Shown: positions 15,506 through 25,021, counted from the stretch's first letter. The stretch: 64,000 nt of DNA from Tenacibaculum sp. MAR_2010_89 (GCF_900105985.1 NZ_FNUB01000005.1:496001-560000), one strand, 5' to 3'. Notes: a model not told the origin generated them from the letters alone. Numbers and translations are program-made.

Positions 15506-16549
15506 ATGGCAAAATTTTACAAATTATCTATAAAAGAAGTTATTAAAGAAACTACTGACGCAGTTTCTATTTTATTTACAATTCCTGAAACATTAAAAGA
15601 AACTTTTTCGTTTGTAGCAGGACAATACGTTACTTTAAAGAAAGAAATAAAAGAAGAAGAAGTAAGAAGAGCGTATTCTATTTGTTCATCACCTAAAAGT
15701 GGAGAGCTTAAAGTAGCAGTAAAAGCTGTTGAAAACGGGAGGTTTTCTTCATATGCAACTTCAGAACTTAAAGCAGGTGATGAAATAGAGGTTACTGCAC
15801 CAGAAGGTAAATTTATATTGCAACCAGCAACTAATAAAAATTATATTGGATTTGCTGCAGGAAGTGGAATAACTCCTGTGCTTTCAATGATAAAATCAAC
15901 ATTAGAAAATTCTACTTCTACATTTACATTGGTGTATGGAAATAAAAGTGTTGCTGATACTATTTTTTATAAAGAATTAGGTGATTTACAACAACAATAT
16001 CCTGAGCAATTTAAGTTAAATTATGTTTTTAGTAGGGAGCGTAATGAACCATCGTTATTTGGTAGAATAGATAAAGGCAATGTTAATTATTTTATAAAGA
16101 ATTTATATAAAGAAATTTCTTTTGACGAAGCGTTTTTATGTGGTCCTGAAGAAATGATAAAAATAGCTTCTTCAGCATTAAGTGAAAATGGATTAAGTGA
16201 GAATGAGATTCATTTTGAATTGTTTACAGCGTCAGTTAATGAGGAAAATGTTTCTGAAATAAAAGATGGTGAAACAGAAATTACTGTGATGTTAGATGAT
16301 GAGGAAACTACCTTTACAATGAAACAAACAGATACGTTGTTAGCTGCAAGTTTACGAAATAAACTTGATGCTCCATATTCATGTCAAGGAGGTGTTTGTA
16401 GTAGTTGTATAGCTTTGGTAACTGAAGGTAAAGCTGTGATGACTAAAAACTCTATTTTAACAGATGATGAGTTAGAAGAAGGATTAGTTTTAACCTGTAT
16501 GGCCCATCCAACGACAGCTAAAGTAACTGTAGATTACGACGAGGTATAA
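15506..16549 (+). CDS. PaaE/Hcr-like flavin and 2Fe-2S oxidoreductase
   Basis: This 347-residue protein fuses a ferredoxin-NADP-reductase module (FAD-binding RRAYSICSSP near residue 55, NAD(P)-binding GFAAGSGITPVLS near 115, CGPEEM near 212) to a C-terminal plant-type 2Fe-2S ferredoxin. Its cluster ligands are Cys293, Cys298, Cys301 and Cys331 (PYSCQGGVCSSC and LTCMAHP). It passes electrons from NAD(P)H through FAD and the cluster to an unknown acceptor. The domain order is that of PaaE, the phenylacetyl-CoA epoxidase reductase, but no paa genes are near, so the partner cannot be named. Monocistronic with its own promoter. Confidence 0.88.
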   Translation: MAKFYKLSIKEVIKETTDAVSILFTIPETLKETFSFVAGQYVTLKKEIKEEEVRRAYSICSSPKSGELKVAVKAVENGRFSSYATSELKAGDEIEVTAPEGKFILQPATNKNYIGFAAGSGITPVLSMIKSTLENSTSTFTLVYGNKSVADTIFYKELGDLQQQYPEQFKLNYVFSRERNEPSLFGRIDKGNVNYFIKNLYKEISFDEAFLCGPEEMIKIASSALSENGLSENEIHFELFTASVNEENVSEIKDGETEITVMLDDEETTFTMKQTDTLLAASLRNKLDAPYSCQGGVCSSCIALVTEGKAVMTKNSILTDDELEEGLVLTCMAHPTTAKVTVDYDEV

Positions 16550-16608
16550 TTTGTAGAATACTCTAGTAGTTTAAATGATGGCTATTATTTATAAATAAAT
16601 AAAAATTA

Positions 16609-17295
16609 ATGGATTTTTACGATTTAAAAAATGCCTTTTTTGTAGGTGTAGTAATGTCTTTTATGATTGGTCCGGTGTTTTTTATGCTTATTAAAACAAG
16701 TATTTTAAAAGGCGCTAGAGCAGCAATTGCATTTGATATTGGTGTAATTTTAGGCGATATATTTTTTATGCTTATAGCATATTTTGGAAGTAGAAGTTTA
16801 TTAGAAAAAATTAAAGATGACCCTCGATTATTTTTAATTGGGGGTTTAATATTAATTGTATACGGATTAATAACTTACTTAGATAAAAGTAATAAAAAGG
16901 AGGTTGAAGTTTGTGAAGTAGATATTCCAGAAAGCAACAACTATTTGAAATTAGTTTTAAAAGGATTCGCTTTAAATTTTATTAATGTTGGTGTTTTGGC
17001 AGGATGGTTAGGTATAATTGTGGTAGTAGGTCCAACATTAAATATGAATCCTAGTTATATGTTTTGGTACTTTTTTACCGTAATAATTGGGTATGCTTTA
17101 AGCGATTTAGGTAAAATACTTTTAGCGAAACAATTAAAAAGCAAGTTAACACCATTGGTAATATATAGAATCAAAAGGGGGATGGGAGTTTTATTAATAG
17201 TTTTTGGAGCGCTTATAATGTTAAAAAGTTTTATACCTAAAGATCAAATAGATAGTTTGTTCCAAAAAGTAGAGCAAACAACTAAAAACCAATAA
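16609..17295 (+). CDS. LysE family translocator
   Basis: This 228-residue membrane protein has about six helices and the LysE/RhtB start pattern: VMSFMIGPVFFMLIKTSIL, then GARAAIAFDIGVILGD. The family exports amino acids or similar small metabolites; the substrate cannot be read from sequence. Its 3' end overlaps the 3' end of convergent mgtE by 14 bases, so no terminator separates them. Confidence 0.85.
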   Translation: MDFYDLKNAFFVGVVMSFMIGPVFFMLIKTSILKGARAAIAFDIGVILGDIFFMLIAYFGSRSLLEKIKDDPRLFLIGGLILIVYGLITYLDKSNKKEVEVCEVDIPESNNYLKLVLKGFALNFINVGVLAGWLGIIVVVGPTLNMNPSYMFWYFFTVIIGYALSDLGKILLAKQLKSKLTPLVIYRIKRGMGVLLIVFGALIMLKSFIPKDQIDSLFQKVEQTTKNQ

Positions 17296-18631
17296 TAACT
17301 TTGGCTATCCAGAAGTAAATTAAAATTCCAAAAATATCGTTACTTGTAGTTATAAATGGACCGGTAGCTATTGCCGGATCAATTCCTCTTTTATTTAAAA
17401 ATAAAGGAATAAATGTACCTACCAAACCAGCTACAATAATAACTACAAAAAGAGATACAGAAATAGCACTAGCTATATTCATGTCTTGTTCAGTAGCAAA
17501 AACATATATAAAAAGTAAAATAGCCAAAGCAAGTCCATTAATCATTGCTAAAGATACTTCTTTTAATAACCTATCGGTAATGCTTCCTTTTACATCATCA
17601 TTTGCTAAACCTTGAACTATAATAGCTGATGATTGTACACCTACATTTCCAGCCATCGCAGCTATTAACGGAGTAAACATAAAAAGAATTGCGTTTTCAG
17701 CAATAGCATCATCAAAAAAACCCATAATTCTTGCTGCACCTACACCACCTATTAAACCTAAAAATAACCAAGGTAAACGTGCTCTAGTTAATTGCCAAAT
17801 AGTGTCATCAGCTTCTACGTCTTGTGTAATACCTGCAGCTAATTGATAATCTTTTTCTGCTTCTTCTTTAATTACATCAACAATGTCATCAATAGTAATA
17901 CGTCCAACTAAAACACCCAATTCATCAATTACAGGAATCGCTTCTAAATCGTATTTGCGCATAATGTTAGCAACATCTTCAGCTTTTTCATGAACGTCAA
18001 CAAAATCTACTTTAGGAATATATACATCAGCAATTTTTGACCGAGTAGAGGCCATTAAAAGATCTTTTAATGATAAACGTCCTTTTAGTTTTCCATCATT
18101 ATCTGTTACATAAATAGAATGAACTCTGGTAACTTCTTCTGCTTGTTTACGCATTTCTTTTACGCAAGTAAGCACATTCCAGTTTTCATTAACCTTTACT
18201 AACTCTTTAGCCATTAAACCACCAGCAGTATCTTCATCATAACGTAGAAGTTCAACAATTTCTTTAGCATGTTCTTTATCTTCAATTTTTTGAATTACTT
18301 CCTGTTTACGTTCTTCAGGTAATTCAGCAATAACATCAGCAGCATCATCTGTATCAAGTTCGTCAATTTCTTCAGCAATTTCTTTGGCAGATAGTTGTTC
18401 TAGTACATTTTCACGAACATCTTCATCAACATCCATTAACACTTCTGAAGTGGTTTCAGAGTCAAGCAAACGAATAATATAAACGGCTTCATCAAATGAT
18501 AACTCATCTAATACTTCAGCAATATCTGCATGATGTACTTCTGCAAAAAAATTAGAAAGAGCAGTGTCTTTTTGATTTTTTATTAATTCTCGTACGTTAT
18601 CAATAAGGTCTTTAGTGATCTCTAATGCCAT
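17282..18631 (-). CDS. mgtE: Magnesium transporter MgtE
   Basis: This 449-residue Mg2+ channel has the acidic superhelical N-domain (repeated AEIxDELxxxDA motifs, about residues 20-130), two CBS domains (about 135-255), and a five-helix membrane domain with [12 protein letters not shown]. The cytoplasmic domains sense Mg2+ and close the pore when it is plentiful. Its start overlaps the end of rsmA by 20 bases, and it is the last gene of a four-gene operon. Confidence 0.95.
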   Translation of the reverse strand: MALEITKDLIDNVRELIKNQKDTALSNFFAEVHHADIAEVLDELSFDEAVYIIRLLDSETTSEVLMDVDEDVRENVLEQLSAKEIAEEIDELDTDDAADVIAELPEERKQEVIQKIEDKEHAKEIVELLRYDEDTAGGLMAKELVKVNENWNVLTCVKEMRKQAEEVTRVHSIYVTDNDGKLKGRLSLKDLLMASTRSKIADVYIPKVDFVDVHEKAEDVANIMRKYDLEAIPVIDELGVLVGRITIDDIVDVIKEEAEKDYQLAAGITQDVEADDTIWQLTRARLPWLFLGLIGGVGAARIMGFFDDAIAENAILFMFTPLIAAMAGNVGVQSSAIIVQGLANDDVKGSITDRLLKEVSLAMINGLALAILLFIYVFATEQDMNIASAISVSLFVVIIVAGLVGTFIPLFLNKRGIDPAIATGPFITTSNDIFGILIYFWIAKVIIGF

Positions 18632-19424
18632 CGTTTGCGATTTTAGACGTTAAGCTTATAAAGTCTTGTACCGACAATTGTTCGGGACGCTTCGCAAATA
18701 TAGGGTCTTCTTTTAAAGTAACCGAAAGATTAAAAGATTTTAAACTAGAACGAAGCATTTTCCTTCGCTGATTAAAAGCAGTTTTTACAACTCTAAAAAA
18801 TAATTTTTCATCAACCGGAAGCGTGTAATTTTCTTTTCTAGTTAAACGGATAACCCCAGAATCTACTTTAGGTGGTGGATTAAAAACAGTAGGAGGAACT
18901 GTAAATAAATATTCTGCATCAAAAAAAGCTTGTGTTAATACAGAAATAATACCGTATACTTTACTCCCTTCTTTTTCCGCAATTCGTTTAGCTACTTCTT
19001 TTTGAAACATTCCAGAAAATTCAGGAACAAACTCACGGTTTTCAATAGCTTTAAAAACTATTTGAGAAGAAATATTATATGGGAAATTGCCAATAATAGC
19101 AACTTGTTTTTTATTAAAAACTTTTGTGAAATCTTGTTTTAAAAAATCGCCTTCAATTATGGTAAATTTTTCTGAAGAAGTATTTAGTTTTAAATGTTCT
19201 AAAGGAAAGGTTTCTTTTAAATAAGTTACAGATTCAGTGTCTAATTCCATAACCGTAACTTTTGACTTTTTCTCTAACAAATATTTAGTTAGAACACCCA
19301 TTCCAGGACCAATTTCAAGTACATCTTCATATCCTGTTTCGGTTAAAGAATCTGCTATTCTTTTAGCAATACTCTCGTCATTTAAAAAATGTTGTCCTAA
19401 ATGTTTTTTTGCTCTTACTGTCAT
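18612..19424 (-). CDS. rsmA: 16S rRNA (adenine(1518)-N6/adenine(1519)-N6)-dimethyltransferase
   Basis: This enzyme (KsgA) dimethylates two adenosines in helix 45 late in small-subunit assembly. The 270-residue protein has [13 protein letters not shown] at the start, SAM motif [13 protein letters not shown], the catalytic [11 protein letters not shown] motif, and the family's C-terminal helical domain with [13 protein letters not shown]. It sits between a small membrane protein gene (9-base gap) and mgtE (20-base overlap). The rsmA-mgtE pairing is common in Flavobacteriaceae as I recall. Confidence 0.96.
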   Translation of the reverse strand: MTVRAKKHLGQHFLNDESIAKRIADSLTETGYEDVLEIGPGMGVLTKYLLEKKSKVTVMELDTESVTYLKETFPLEHLKLNTSSEKFTIIEGDFLKQDFTKVFNKKQVAIIGNFPYNISSQIVFKAIENREFVPEFSGMFQKEVAKRIAEKEGSKVYGIISVLTQAFFDAEYLFTVPPTVFNPPPKVDSGVIRLTRKENYTLPVDEKLFFRVVKTAFNQRRKMLRSSLKSFNLSVTLKEDPIFAKRPEQLSVQDFISLTSKIANDGIRDH

Positions 19425-19433
19425 GTTCTAATA

Positions 19434-19628
19434 CTAATTATTTATAGTAGGTTTTTTTATTGAAAATACAATTATAAGTGCTCCCAATCCAAAACCACCT
19501 AAAAAGCCTCCAATTGTTTCCCAAGGTTCAATACCATAGTAAAAGTAGGTTATTAGGGCACCTAAAACTATTAAAAAAACACTTAAATAAAGAATAGTGT
19601 TTCTGTTTTGGTAAATTTTGTTTTGCAT
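19434..19628 (-). CDS. Small two-helix membrane protein, function unknown
   Basis: This 64-residue protein has two hydrophobic helices (about 12-29 and 36-55) around a short loop with EPWETIGG; the second helix is glycine-rich (GGFLGGFGLGALIIVF). It lies 2 bases after the DUF4286 gene and 9 bases before rsmA, so it is part of the same operon. Length, spacing and codon use support a real gene. No function can be assigned. Confidence 0.6.
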   Translation of the reverse strand: MQNKIYQNRNTILYLSVFLIVLGALITYFYYGIEPWETIGGFLGGFGLGALIIVFSIKKPTINN

Positions 19629-19630
19629 TT

Positions 19631-19960
19631 TTAATTGCTGCTTACCGTAGGGTAGAATTCGTTAATTACTTTTAATTCAGTTCTGAAGGCCAACATTTTG
19701 TCAGCAAATTTCTTCATTCCATCAGTACGAAGTTTATTTGCGTCATGGTTATAGTAATTGTCTAAATCTTCTCTTGTTTTTGCTGTATATTGAATAGAGT
19801 AGGTAGCACCCCCCATTTCTTCTTCCACTAAAACCTGTGTCATTTTAGCGCTTATAAACCTACCTGTAGCTAATACTTCAGGTATGTGTTTTTCTATCCA
19901 AATAAGCCATTCATTATGAATGCTTTCGTCTACGTTTATTGTTACGTTATATATATACAT
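19631..19960 (-). CDS. DUF4286 family protein
   Basis: This 109-residue protein starts YIYNVTINVDESIHNEWLIW and contains GGATYSIQYTAKTREDL, the pattern of DUF4286, a small ferredoxin-like alpha/beta fold common in Bacteroidota and related to dimeric alpha-beta barrel proteins. No catalytic residue is evident. It appears to be the first gene of the operon leading to rsmA and mgtE. Role unknown. Confidence 0.8.
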   Translation of the reverse strand: MYIYNVTINVDESIHNEWLIWIEKHIPEVLATGRFISAKMTQVLVEEEMGGATYSIQYTAKTREDLDNYYNHDANKLRTDGMKKFADKMLAFRTELKVINEFYPTVSSN

Positions 19961-20042
19961 AATTTGTAATGTAATACTATATCAATAAGTGTAATAGCAA
20001 AGATTAATTCTTGTGGCTATTGTATATGATATAAATAGTTAA

Positions 20043-21818
20043 TTAAATATTATCTCCCCTTAATTTTCTGTATTTTTTTCTAGCATCTACTAAGTAAATA
20101 CTGGAAGCGTGGTCAAAAATAATCTTTTGGTAGTATTCAGATGCCTTTTCAGGATTATTTAATTTTTTATTATATAACTCTCCTAATTCATATAGGCTAT
20201 TGTCAACTAAGATTCCTTCAGGATCTAATTGTAAAATTTTAGTAAAGTTATCAATAGCATTTGCATATGCTTCCTGTTTTACAAATAACTGAGCTTGTTT
20301 ATATAAGGCTTCATCTTCAATTGGTTGACTTTTATAAGTTGTTATTATTTCTGATAATAAACCGATGGCTTCTTTATTTTTATTTTGATACGCTAATAAA
20401 TCTGCCTTTGCGTATTCTTTTAGTCCAGTAGATATACTGTCTTTAGATTGATTGTCTGAAATTGTTAAAAAAAGCTCTGCGGCATCGTTGGCTATAAGTT
20501 GAGTTGCAGATCCTTTTAATATTTTTAATTGTGCTTTAGCCCATTTAAAATCATTTTTAAAATATGAGGCTTGAGCAACTTTAAAACGAGCTTCCTGTGC
20601 TAAAAAGTGATTTTTAAATTGAGTTTGTACTTGTGAAAAATAAATGAGTGCTTTATTGAAGTTTCTAGTAAAAACTAATATTTCTCCTAGTTTAAGTTTA
20701 ACGGAAGCTTTGGTGAATTTTGAATTAGTAAAACTCATTGCTTTTTCTAAAACTTTAATTCCTTTTTCAGGGTTATTTTTGGTAAAAGTTAAAAAGTCTG
20801 CGTAAGCTAATTGAATAAATAATGTATTTCTGTTTGAGCCAAACTTAGTAAATATTTGTTGAAACTTCTCTTCAATATTAGGCTGTTTTGTAACAATATC
20901 AACCTGTAAATTCATATAAACAGCTCTGAATTTATCAGTAGGGTAATTAGTTTTTTCTATTACGATATCAAAACATTCTTTAGCGGTTTCGTAGTCTTTG
21001 TTTTCAAAAGCTATTTTACCTAAATTTTTTATACCAGATAAATTATCAGCGTCCCTAGCAAGTAAAGCTTTATGTTGTATTAGTGCTTTTTGATATTGTT
21101 TTTGTTTAATAAATAACCAAGCAAGCAAATCATTCCACACATTTTTGGGCTTACTAATTGATTTTTTTAAAATTGATTTTCTTAATAAAGTATTATTCTC
21201 ATTCTCGCTATCATCGTTAATATATTTACTCGCATATCGTTTAATATTATTGAGGTATTTTTCATTTCTATCAACTAAATTAACATACGAGTCAAACATC
21301 TTTTCAAAATCACCTTTTTCACCATAAATTTGAGCAAGCTGAAATCCGTAATTTGCTTTTGGATTATTATCCATAATGCCATTGTAAGCTTTTAAAGCAT
21401 AATCTAACTTGTTGTAGTTTTTAAAAAGGTTTGCTATTATACCACCATATCCACTATTGTTTTTTACAGATTCTAATGCGTTTTTATATTGCTCATCGGC
21501 TTTGTTAATTTCTTGCTTACGTTCAAAATTATACCCTAACATCACATATGTGTATGTTTGTTTTGGGTATTTCTTTAGTTTTTTGAGAAGTAAAGATTCA
21601 GCAACTAAAAATTGGTTAGTTTCTTGGTAACAACTAATTAATCTTTTTAAATAAGTTGTATTATAAGGACTTTTGTTATGAAGCTCTTTATATAATTGTA
21701 TTGCTTTTTCATATTCACCATTTCTAAAATAATTTTCAGCAATTATAAAACCGTTTTGTTGAGAATAACAAAATAGACTGGAAATAAAAAAAGTAAATAA
21801 GAAGATAAGTTTTTTCAT
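20043..21818 (-). CDS. Secreted or periplasmic tetratricopeptide-repeat protein
   Basis: This 591-residue protein has a signal peptide (about 1-20) followed by TPR-type helix pairs along nearly its whole length, for example AENYFRNGEYEKAIQLYKEL near the N-terminus and YANAIDNFTKILQLDPEG near the C-terminus. Such proteins act as periplasmic scaffolds. I see no enzymatic domain. The gene stands alone between the DUF4286 operon and a divergent small-protein gene. Confidence 0.8.
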   Translation of the reverse strand: MKKLIFLFTFFISSLFCYSQQNGFIIAENYFRNGEYEKAIQLYKELHNKSPYNTTYLKRLISCYQETNQFLVAESLLLKKLKKYPKQTYTYVMLGYNFERKQEINKADEQYKNALESVKNNSGYGGIIANLFKNYNKLDYALKAYNGIMDNNPKANYGFQLAQIYGEKGDFEKMFDSYVNLVDRNEKYLNNIKRYASKYINDDSENENNTLLRKSILKKSISKPKNVWNDLLAWLFIKQKQYQKALIQHKALLARDADNLSGIKNLGKIAFENKDYETAKECFDIVIEKTNYPTDKFRAVYMNLQVDIVTKQPNIEEKFQQIFTKFGSNRNTLFIQLAYADFLTFTKNNPEKGIKVLEKAMSFTNSKFTKASVKLKLGEILVFTRNFNKALIYFSQVQTQFKNHFLAQEARFKVAQASYFKNDFKWAKAQLKILKGSATQLIANDAAELFLTISDNQSKDSISTGLKEYAKADLLAYQNKNKEAIGLLSEIITTYKSQPIEDEALYKQAQLFVKQEAYANAIDNFTKILQLDPEGILVDNSLYELGELYNKKLNNPEKASEYYQKIIFDHASSIYLVDARKKYRKLRGDNI

Positions 21819-22025
21819 TAAAAATTAAATGTATTTATTTTGAATACAATGTACACAAACTTCTTGAAAAAAGACCATATAATCAAATATTTAGCCTTTT
21901 AAAAGTTTAGTAAAACATGTGTTTTTTTGTTAAAAATTCATTAAAATTATATTTTTTATTAAAGTCCTTGTAACATTTTGGCACGAACTTTGTCTTACTA
22001 ATAAAAGAACTAAACAAATACTAGT

Positions 22026-22169
22026 ATGAAAAACTTATCTATACAATACAACTCGGCAAAAGAAAGAGCAAATGAGTTTATGAAGAAAGGTCAAATATCT
22101 CAATATTTTGAGGCACTTTTAGAAATGAATAAATGCAAAAAAATAATGACAGCTATTATAGCAAATTAA
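22026..22169 (+). CDS. 47-residue conserved-looking small protein
   Basis: An open frame from ATG at 22026 to TAA at 22167-22169 encodes 47 residues, helical, basic and cytoplasmic in character (for example KERANEFMKKGQISQYFEAL and an end with KKIMTAIIAN). It is flanked upstream by a promoter-like GAACTTTG (21985-21992) and downstream by a strong terminator that starts at its stop codon. That gene-sized, self-contained unit, together with natural codon use, is why I call it real. I recall similar short proteins with KERANEFMKKGQI in other Flavobacteriaceae but cannot check. Function unknown. Confidence 0.7.
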   Translation: MKNLSIQYNSAKERANEFMKKGQISQYFEALLEMNKCKKIMTAIIAN

Positions 22170-22206
22170 AAAAGTAAGTTTCAAACTTGAAACTTACTTT
22201 TTTAAT
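22168..22206 (+). terminator. Terminator of the small-protein gene
   Basis: A-rich arm ending AAGTAAGTTTCAA (to 22184) pairs with TTGAAACTTACTT (from 22187), loop of two bases, then a T-run. It is symmetric enough to serve convergent serS as well. Confidence 0.9.
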
Positions 22207-22226
22207 TTTAGTTATTTGTTTGCAAT

Positions 22227-23501
22227 TTAGTCAATGGTATCAAATCCACAATAAGGGATTAAAACTTCAGGTATTTTAATTCCGTTTTCTGTTTGGTAGT
22301 TTTCTAAGATACCAGCCAAAACTCTAGGTAATGCAAGCGAGCTACCATTAAGAGTATGTACTAATTGACTTTTCCCATCACTGTTTTTAAAACGTAACTT
22401 TAAACGGTTTGCTTGATAAGTTTCAAAGTTTGAAGCAGAGCTTATTTCTAACCAACGCTTTTGCGCAGTTGAATATAATTCAAAATCAAAAGTTAAGGCA
22501 GCAACAAATCCTGTATCTCCACCACACAAGCGTAAAATTCTATATGGTAATTTTAATTCACGTAAAATTTCTTTAATGTGCTCTACCATTCCATTTAATG
22601 CATTATAAGAATTATCTGGATGTTCAATTCTTACTATTTCAACTTTATCAAATTGATGCAAACGATTTAATCCTCGTACATGAGCACCATAACTACCGGC
22701 TTCTCTTCGAAAACATGGTGTGTAACCTGTGTATTGAATAGGTAAATCAGCTTCTTTTACTAAATCATTTCTATGAATATTAGTTATTGGTACTTCAGCA
22801 GTAGGAATTAAGTATAAATCATCTACAGATGCATGGTACATTTGTCCTTCTTTATCTGGTAACTGACCTGTAGCTATTCCTGAAGCTTCATTAACTAAAT
22901 GAGGTACTTGAACCTCTTTATAGCCAGCGTTAATATTTTTATCTAAAAAATAGTTGATTAATGCACGTTGTAAACGAGCACCTTTTCCTTTATAAACAGG
23001 AAAACCAGCTCCAGTAATTTTAGCACCTAAATCAAAATCAATAATATCGTATTTTTTAGCTAATTCCCAGTGTGGGAGTGCGTTTTCATTTAACTCAGGA
23101 ATAATACCTTCAGAAAAAATCTCTTCGTTATCTTCTTCGTTCTTTCCAGCTACAACAGAAGTATGAGGTATATTAGGTATTTGGTATAATAACTCTTGCA
23201 ACTCACTCGTAGCGATATTTAACTTTTCTGTTAACTCTTTAGATTGATCTTTTAACTGACCTGTTTTTTCTTTTAAAAGATTAGCTTTTTGTGCTTCTCC
23301 TGATTTAAATAAATTACCAATTTCTTTGGACAGTTTGTTTGATTCAGCTAAAATATTATCTAATAAAACCTGAGTTGATCTTCTGGTTTCATCAGTACTT
23401 AATACTTCTTCAATTATTGTTTGAGCATTAGCAAAACTACGTTTTGCTAATCCTTCTAAAACAGCTTGTTTGTTTTCTCGAATAAACTGAACCTGTAACA
23501 T
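22227..23501 (-). CDS. serS: Seryl-tRNA synthetase
   Basis: This 424-residue class II synthetase charges tRNA-Ser. It has the N-terminal antiparallel coiled coil that grips the tRNA (about 28-105), then motif 2 (FRREAGSYG with a nearby RGLNRLHQFDKVE) and motif 3 (LNGSSLALPRVLAGILENYQ). Length is normal. The gene is monocistronic, with a minus-strand promoter at 23526-23533. Confidence 0.97.
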   Translation of the reverse strand: MLQVQFIRENKQAVLEGLAKRSFANAQTIIEEVLSTDETRRSTQVLLDNILAESNKLSKEIGNLFKSGEAQKANLLKEKTGQLKDQSKELTEKLNIATSELQELLYQIPNIPHTSVVAGKNEEDNEEIFSEGIIPELNENALPHWELAKKYDIIDFDLGAKITGAGFPVYKGKGARLQRALINYFLDKNINAGYKEVQVPHLVNEASGIATGQLPDKEGQMYHASVDDLYLIPTAEVPITNIHRNDLVKEADLPIQYTGYTPCFRREAGSYGAHVRGLNRLHQFDKVEIVRIEHPDNSYNALNGMVEHIKEILRELKLPYRILRLCGGDTGFVAALTFDFELYSTAQKRWLEISSASNFETYQANRLKLRFKNSDGKSQLVHTLNGSSLALPRVLAGILENYQTENGIKIPEVLIPYCGFDTID

Positions 23502-23525
23502 CTTTTATTATTTTTTTAAGAAAGG

Positions 23526-23533
23526 CAAAGATA
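23526..23533 (-). promoter_or_regulatory. -7 box of serS
   Basis: The minus strand reads TATCTTTG, 24 bases before the serS ATG, with a TTG 20 bases further upstream (complement of 23554-23556) as a possible -33 element. Confidence 0.55.
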
Positions 23534-23569
23534 CAGGATGTAATACATTTAAGCAATGTGTTTTTAATA

Positions 23570-23797
23570 CTAAATTTGTTCGAGCATCATGAAAAAATCA
23601 GATAGTGTAATATTGAAATAATCACATATTTTTTGAATAGTAAAAACAGTTACATTTGTTTTTCCTTGTTCTATTCTTGCTAAATGAATGCCCGTATCAA
23701 TGTAAAATTCACTTAAAGTAACATCGTATTTAGTTCGTAAAGTTTTAATACAAAGGGCTATTTTTCTTAAAATTATCTCGTCTTTGGTAAGTATCAT
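23570..23797 (-). CDS. Small Xre-type helix-turn-helix regulator
   Basis: This 75-residue protein is a single Xre/Cro-type DNA-binding domain: IRKIALCIKTLR-type first helices (here LRKIALCIKTLR), an HTH with TLSEFYIDTGIHLARIEQGKTNV, and a last helix ICDYFNITLSDFF. (The HTH is quoted in parts: LSEFYIDTGIHLARIE, GKTNV.) No sensor domain is present, so it may respond through a partner. I start it at MILTKDE; an ATG 13 codons upstream (23836) would add a hydrophobic, non-family extension. It lies between serS and ribF on the same strand and has no obvious target. Confidence 0.75.
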   Translation of the reverse strand: MILTKDEIILRKIALCIKTLRTKYDVTLSEFYIDTGIHLARIEQGKTNVTVFTIQKICDYFNITLSDFFMMLEQI

Positions 23798-23873
23798 TTT
23801 TTTTGATACAAATTCTAAAAAACATATTGAAAACATAATGACAAGTCTGTCATTATTAAGAAATTAAAAAGAC

Positions 23874-23970
23874 TAACTTTGCCTTGGAAGTTACGTCAAA
23901 CAAACTATGTAATGTTTAAAACCGGGGGGCTTTAAATGAAATTTAAAATTAGTAATTGGCGTAACTTTTT
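23874..23970 (+). ncRNA. Candidate small RNA or structured element
   Basis: A perfect plus-strand -7 box TAACTTTG (23874-23881) is followed six bases later by AAGTTACGTC (23888-23897), which pairs with GGCGTAACTT (23958-23967). A T-run of five follows directly. Inside lies a second hairpin (TTTAAAACC, GGGG, GGCTTTAAA at about 23915-23936). Promoter, closing stem and U-tract are in the order expected for a short RNA of about 83 bases, antisense to the last codons of ribF. It could instead be a 3' structure of ribF read on the other strand. Confidence 0.35.
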
Positions 23971-24887
23971 AAAAAACTAATAGAAGTTTCTTTGTCGATT
24001 TTTAATTGATTTTTTAAATCGTTTATAGATTCAAATTTTTGTTCATCTCTTACAAAGTAAAGTAAATTAACACTTATTTCTTGGTCATAAATATTTTGAT
24101 TAAAATCAAAAAAATGAACTTCAATAGTTTGATCTTTCCCATCAACTGTAGGTCTGTTACCTATATTCATCATACCAAAAAATAATTCATTGTTAATTTT
24201 AGATTTAATTACATAAACACCTGTTTTAGGAATAAGTTTATAATTTTCAATAATGGCTATGTTAGCAGTTGGAAACCCTATTTTACTACCTAGTTGTTTT
24301 CCATTTACAACTTTGCCAGCAAGCGGAAAATTATAGCCAAGATATTTGTTTGCAGTTTTAAGTTTGCCACCTAATAAGGCTTTTCTAATTTTAGTAGAAC
24401 TTACAGAAACATCATTGATATCCTGTGCAGGAATTTCTTCAACATCAAAATCGTATAAGTGAGAATACTCGGTTAATTGTTCAATGTTACCTTCTCTATT
24501 TTTTCCAAAATGATGGTCGTAACCAATAATTAATTTTGAAGTGTTAAGTTGATTAACCAGAATATCACGAACAAAATCTAAAGCTGTTAATCTAGAAAAT
24601 TCTTTACTAAAAGGATGGATTATTAGGTAATCTAGCCCTAATTGTTCTAGATACTTTGTGCGTTCCTTAATCGTATTTATTAATTGAATTGAAACTTCTT
24701 TTTGAAGTACCATTCTTGGGTGAGGAAAAAAAGTTAATAAAACCGATTTCATGTTGGCTGATTTAGCATCTTCAACTAACTTTTTTATAATTTTTTGATG
24801 TCCTATATGTACACCGTCAAAGGTACCAATGGTAACAAATGTTTTTTGAGTAGGAGTAAAGTCAAAAATTGAGTGAGTTATTTCCAA
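23949..24887 (-). CDS. ribF: Bifunctional riboflavin kinase / FAD synthetase
   Basis: The 312-residue protein makes FMN from riboflavin and ATP, then FAD from FMN. The N-terminal nucleotidyltransferase domain has GTFDGVHIGHQKII (about 22-35) and IIGYDHHFGKNREG. The C-terminal kinase domain has GKQLGSKIGFPTANI (about 193-208) and a GVYV strand. Length and order are standard. It supplies the flavins used by several enzymes in this window, but genomic co-location is not evidence of coupling. Confidence 0.96.
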   Translation of the reverse strand: MEITHSIFDFTPTQKTFVTIGTFDGVHIGHQKIIKKLVEDAKSANMKSVLLTFFPHPRMVLQKEVSIQLINTIKERTKYLEQLGLDYLIIHPFSKEFSRLTALDFVRDILVNQLNTSKLIIGYDHHFGKNREGNIEQLTEYSHLYDFDVEEIPAQDINDVSVSSTKIRKALLGGKLKTANKYLGYNFPLAGKVVNGKQLGSKIGFPTANIAIIENYKLIPKTGVYVIKSKINNELFFGMMNIGNRPTVDGKDQTIEVHFFDFNQNIYDQEISVNLLYFVRDEQKFESINDLKNQLKIDKETSISFLKSYANY

Positions 24888-24904
24888 TTTTTAAAAAGTT
24901 TTAG

Positions 24905-24912
24905 CAAATGTA
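24905..24912 (-). promoter_or_regulatory. -7 box of ribF
   Basis: The minus strand reads TACATTTG, 17 bases before the ribF ATG. I saw no sequence resembling an FMN riboswitch in the short leader. Confidence 0.55.
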
Positions 24913-25021
24913 CAATATGTATAACATATAGAAAAAGCATAGTTAGTAATAATGAGAGAATTGTGATTAGCAATAAAGATTGAGTTATTATTTAATTTTT
25001 AATAAAATTTAACACAAATAT

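Noticed and set aside
24888-25021. FMN riboswitch for ribF
   Set aside because: The promoter box is 17 bases from the ribF start, which leaves no space; no RFN-like conserved blocks are seen.
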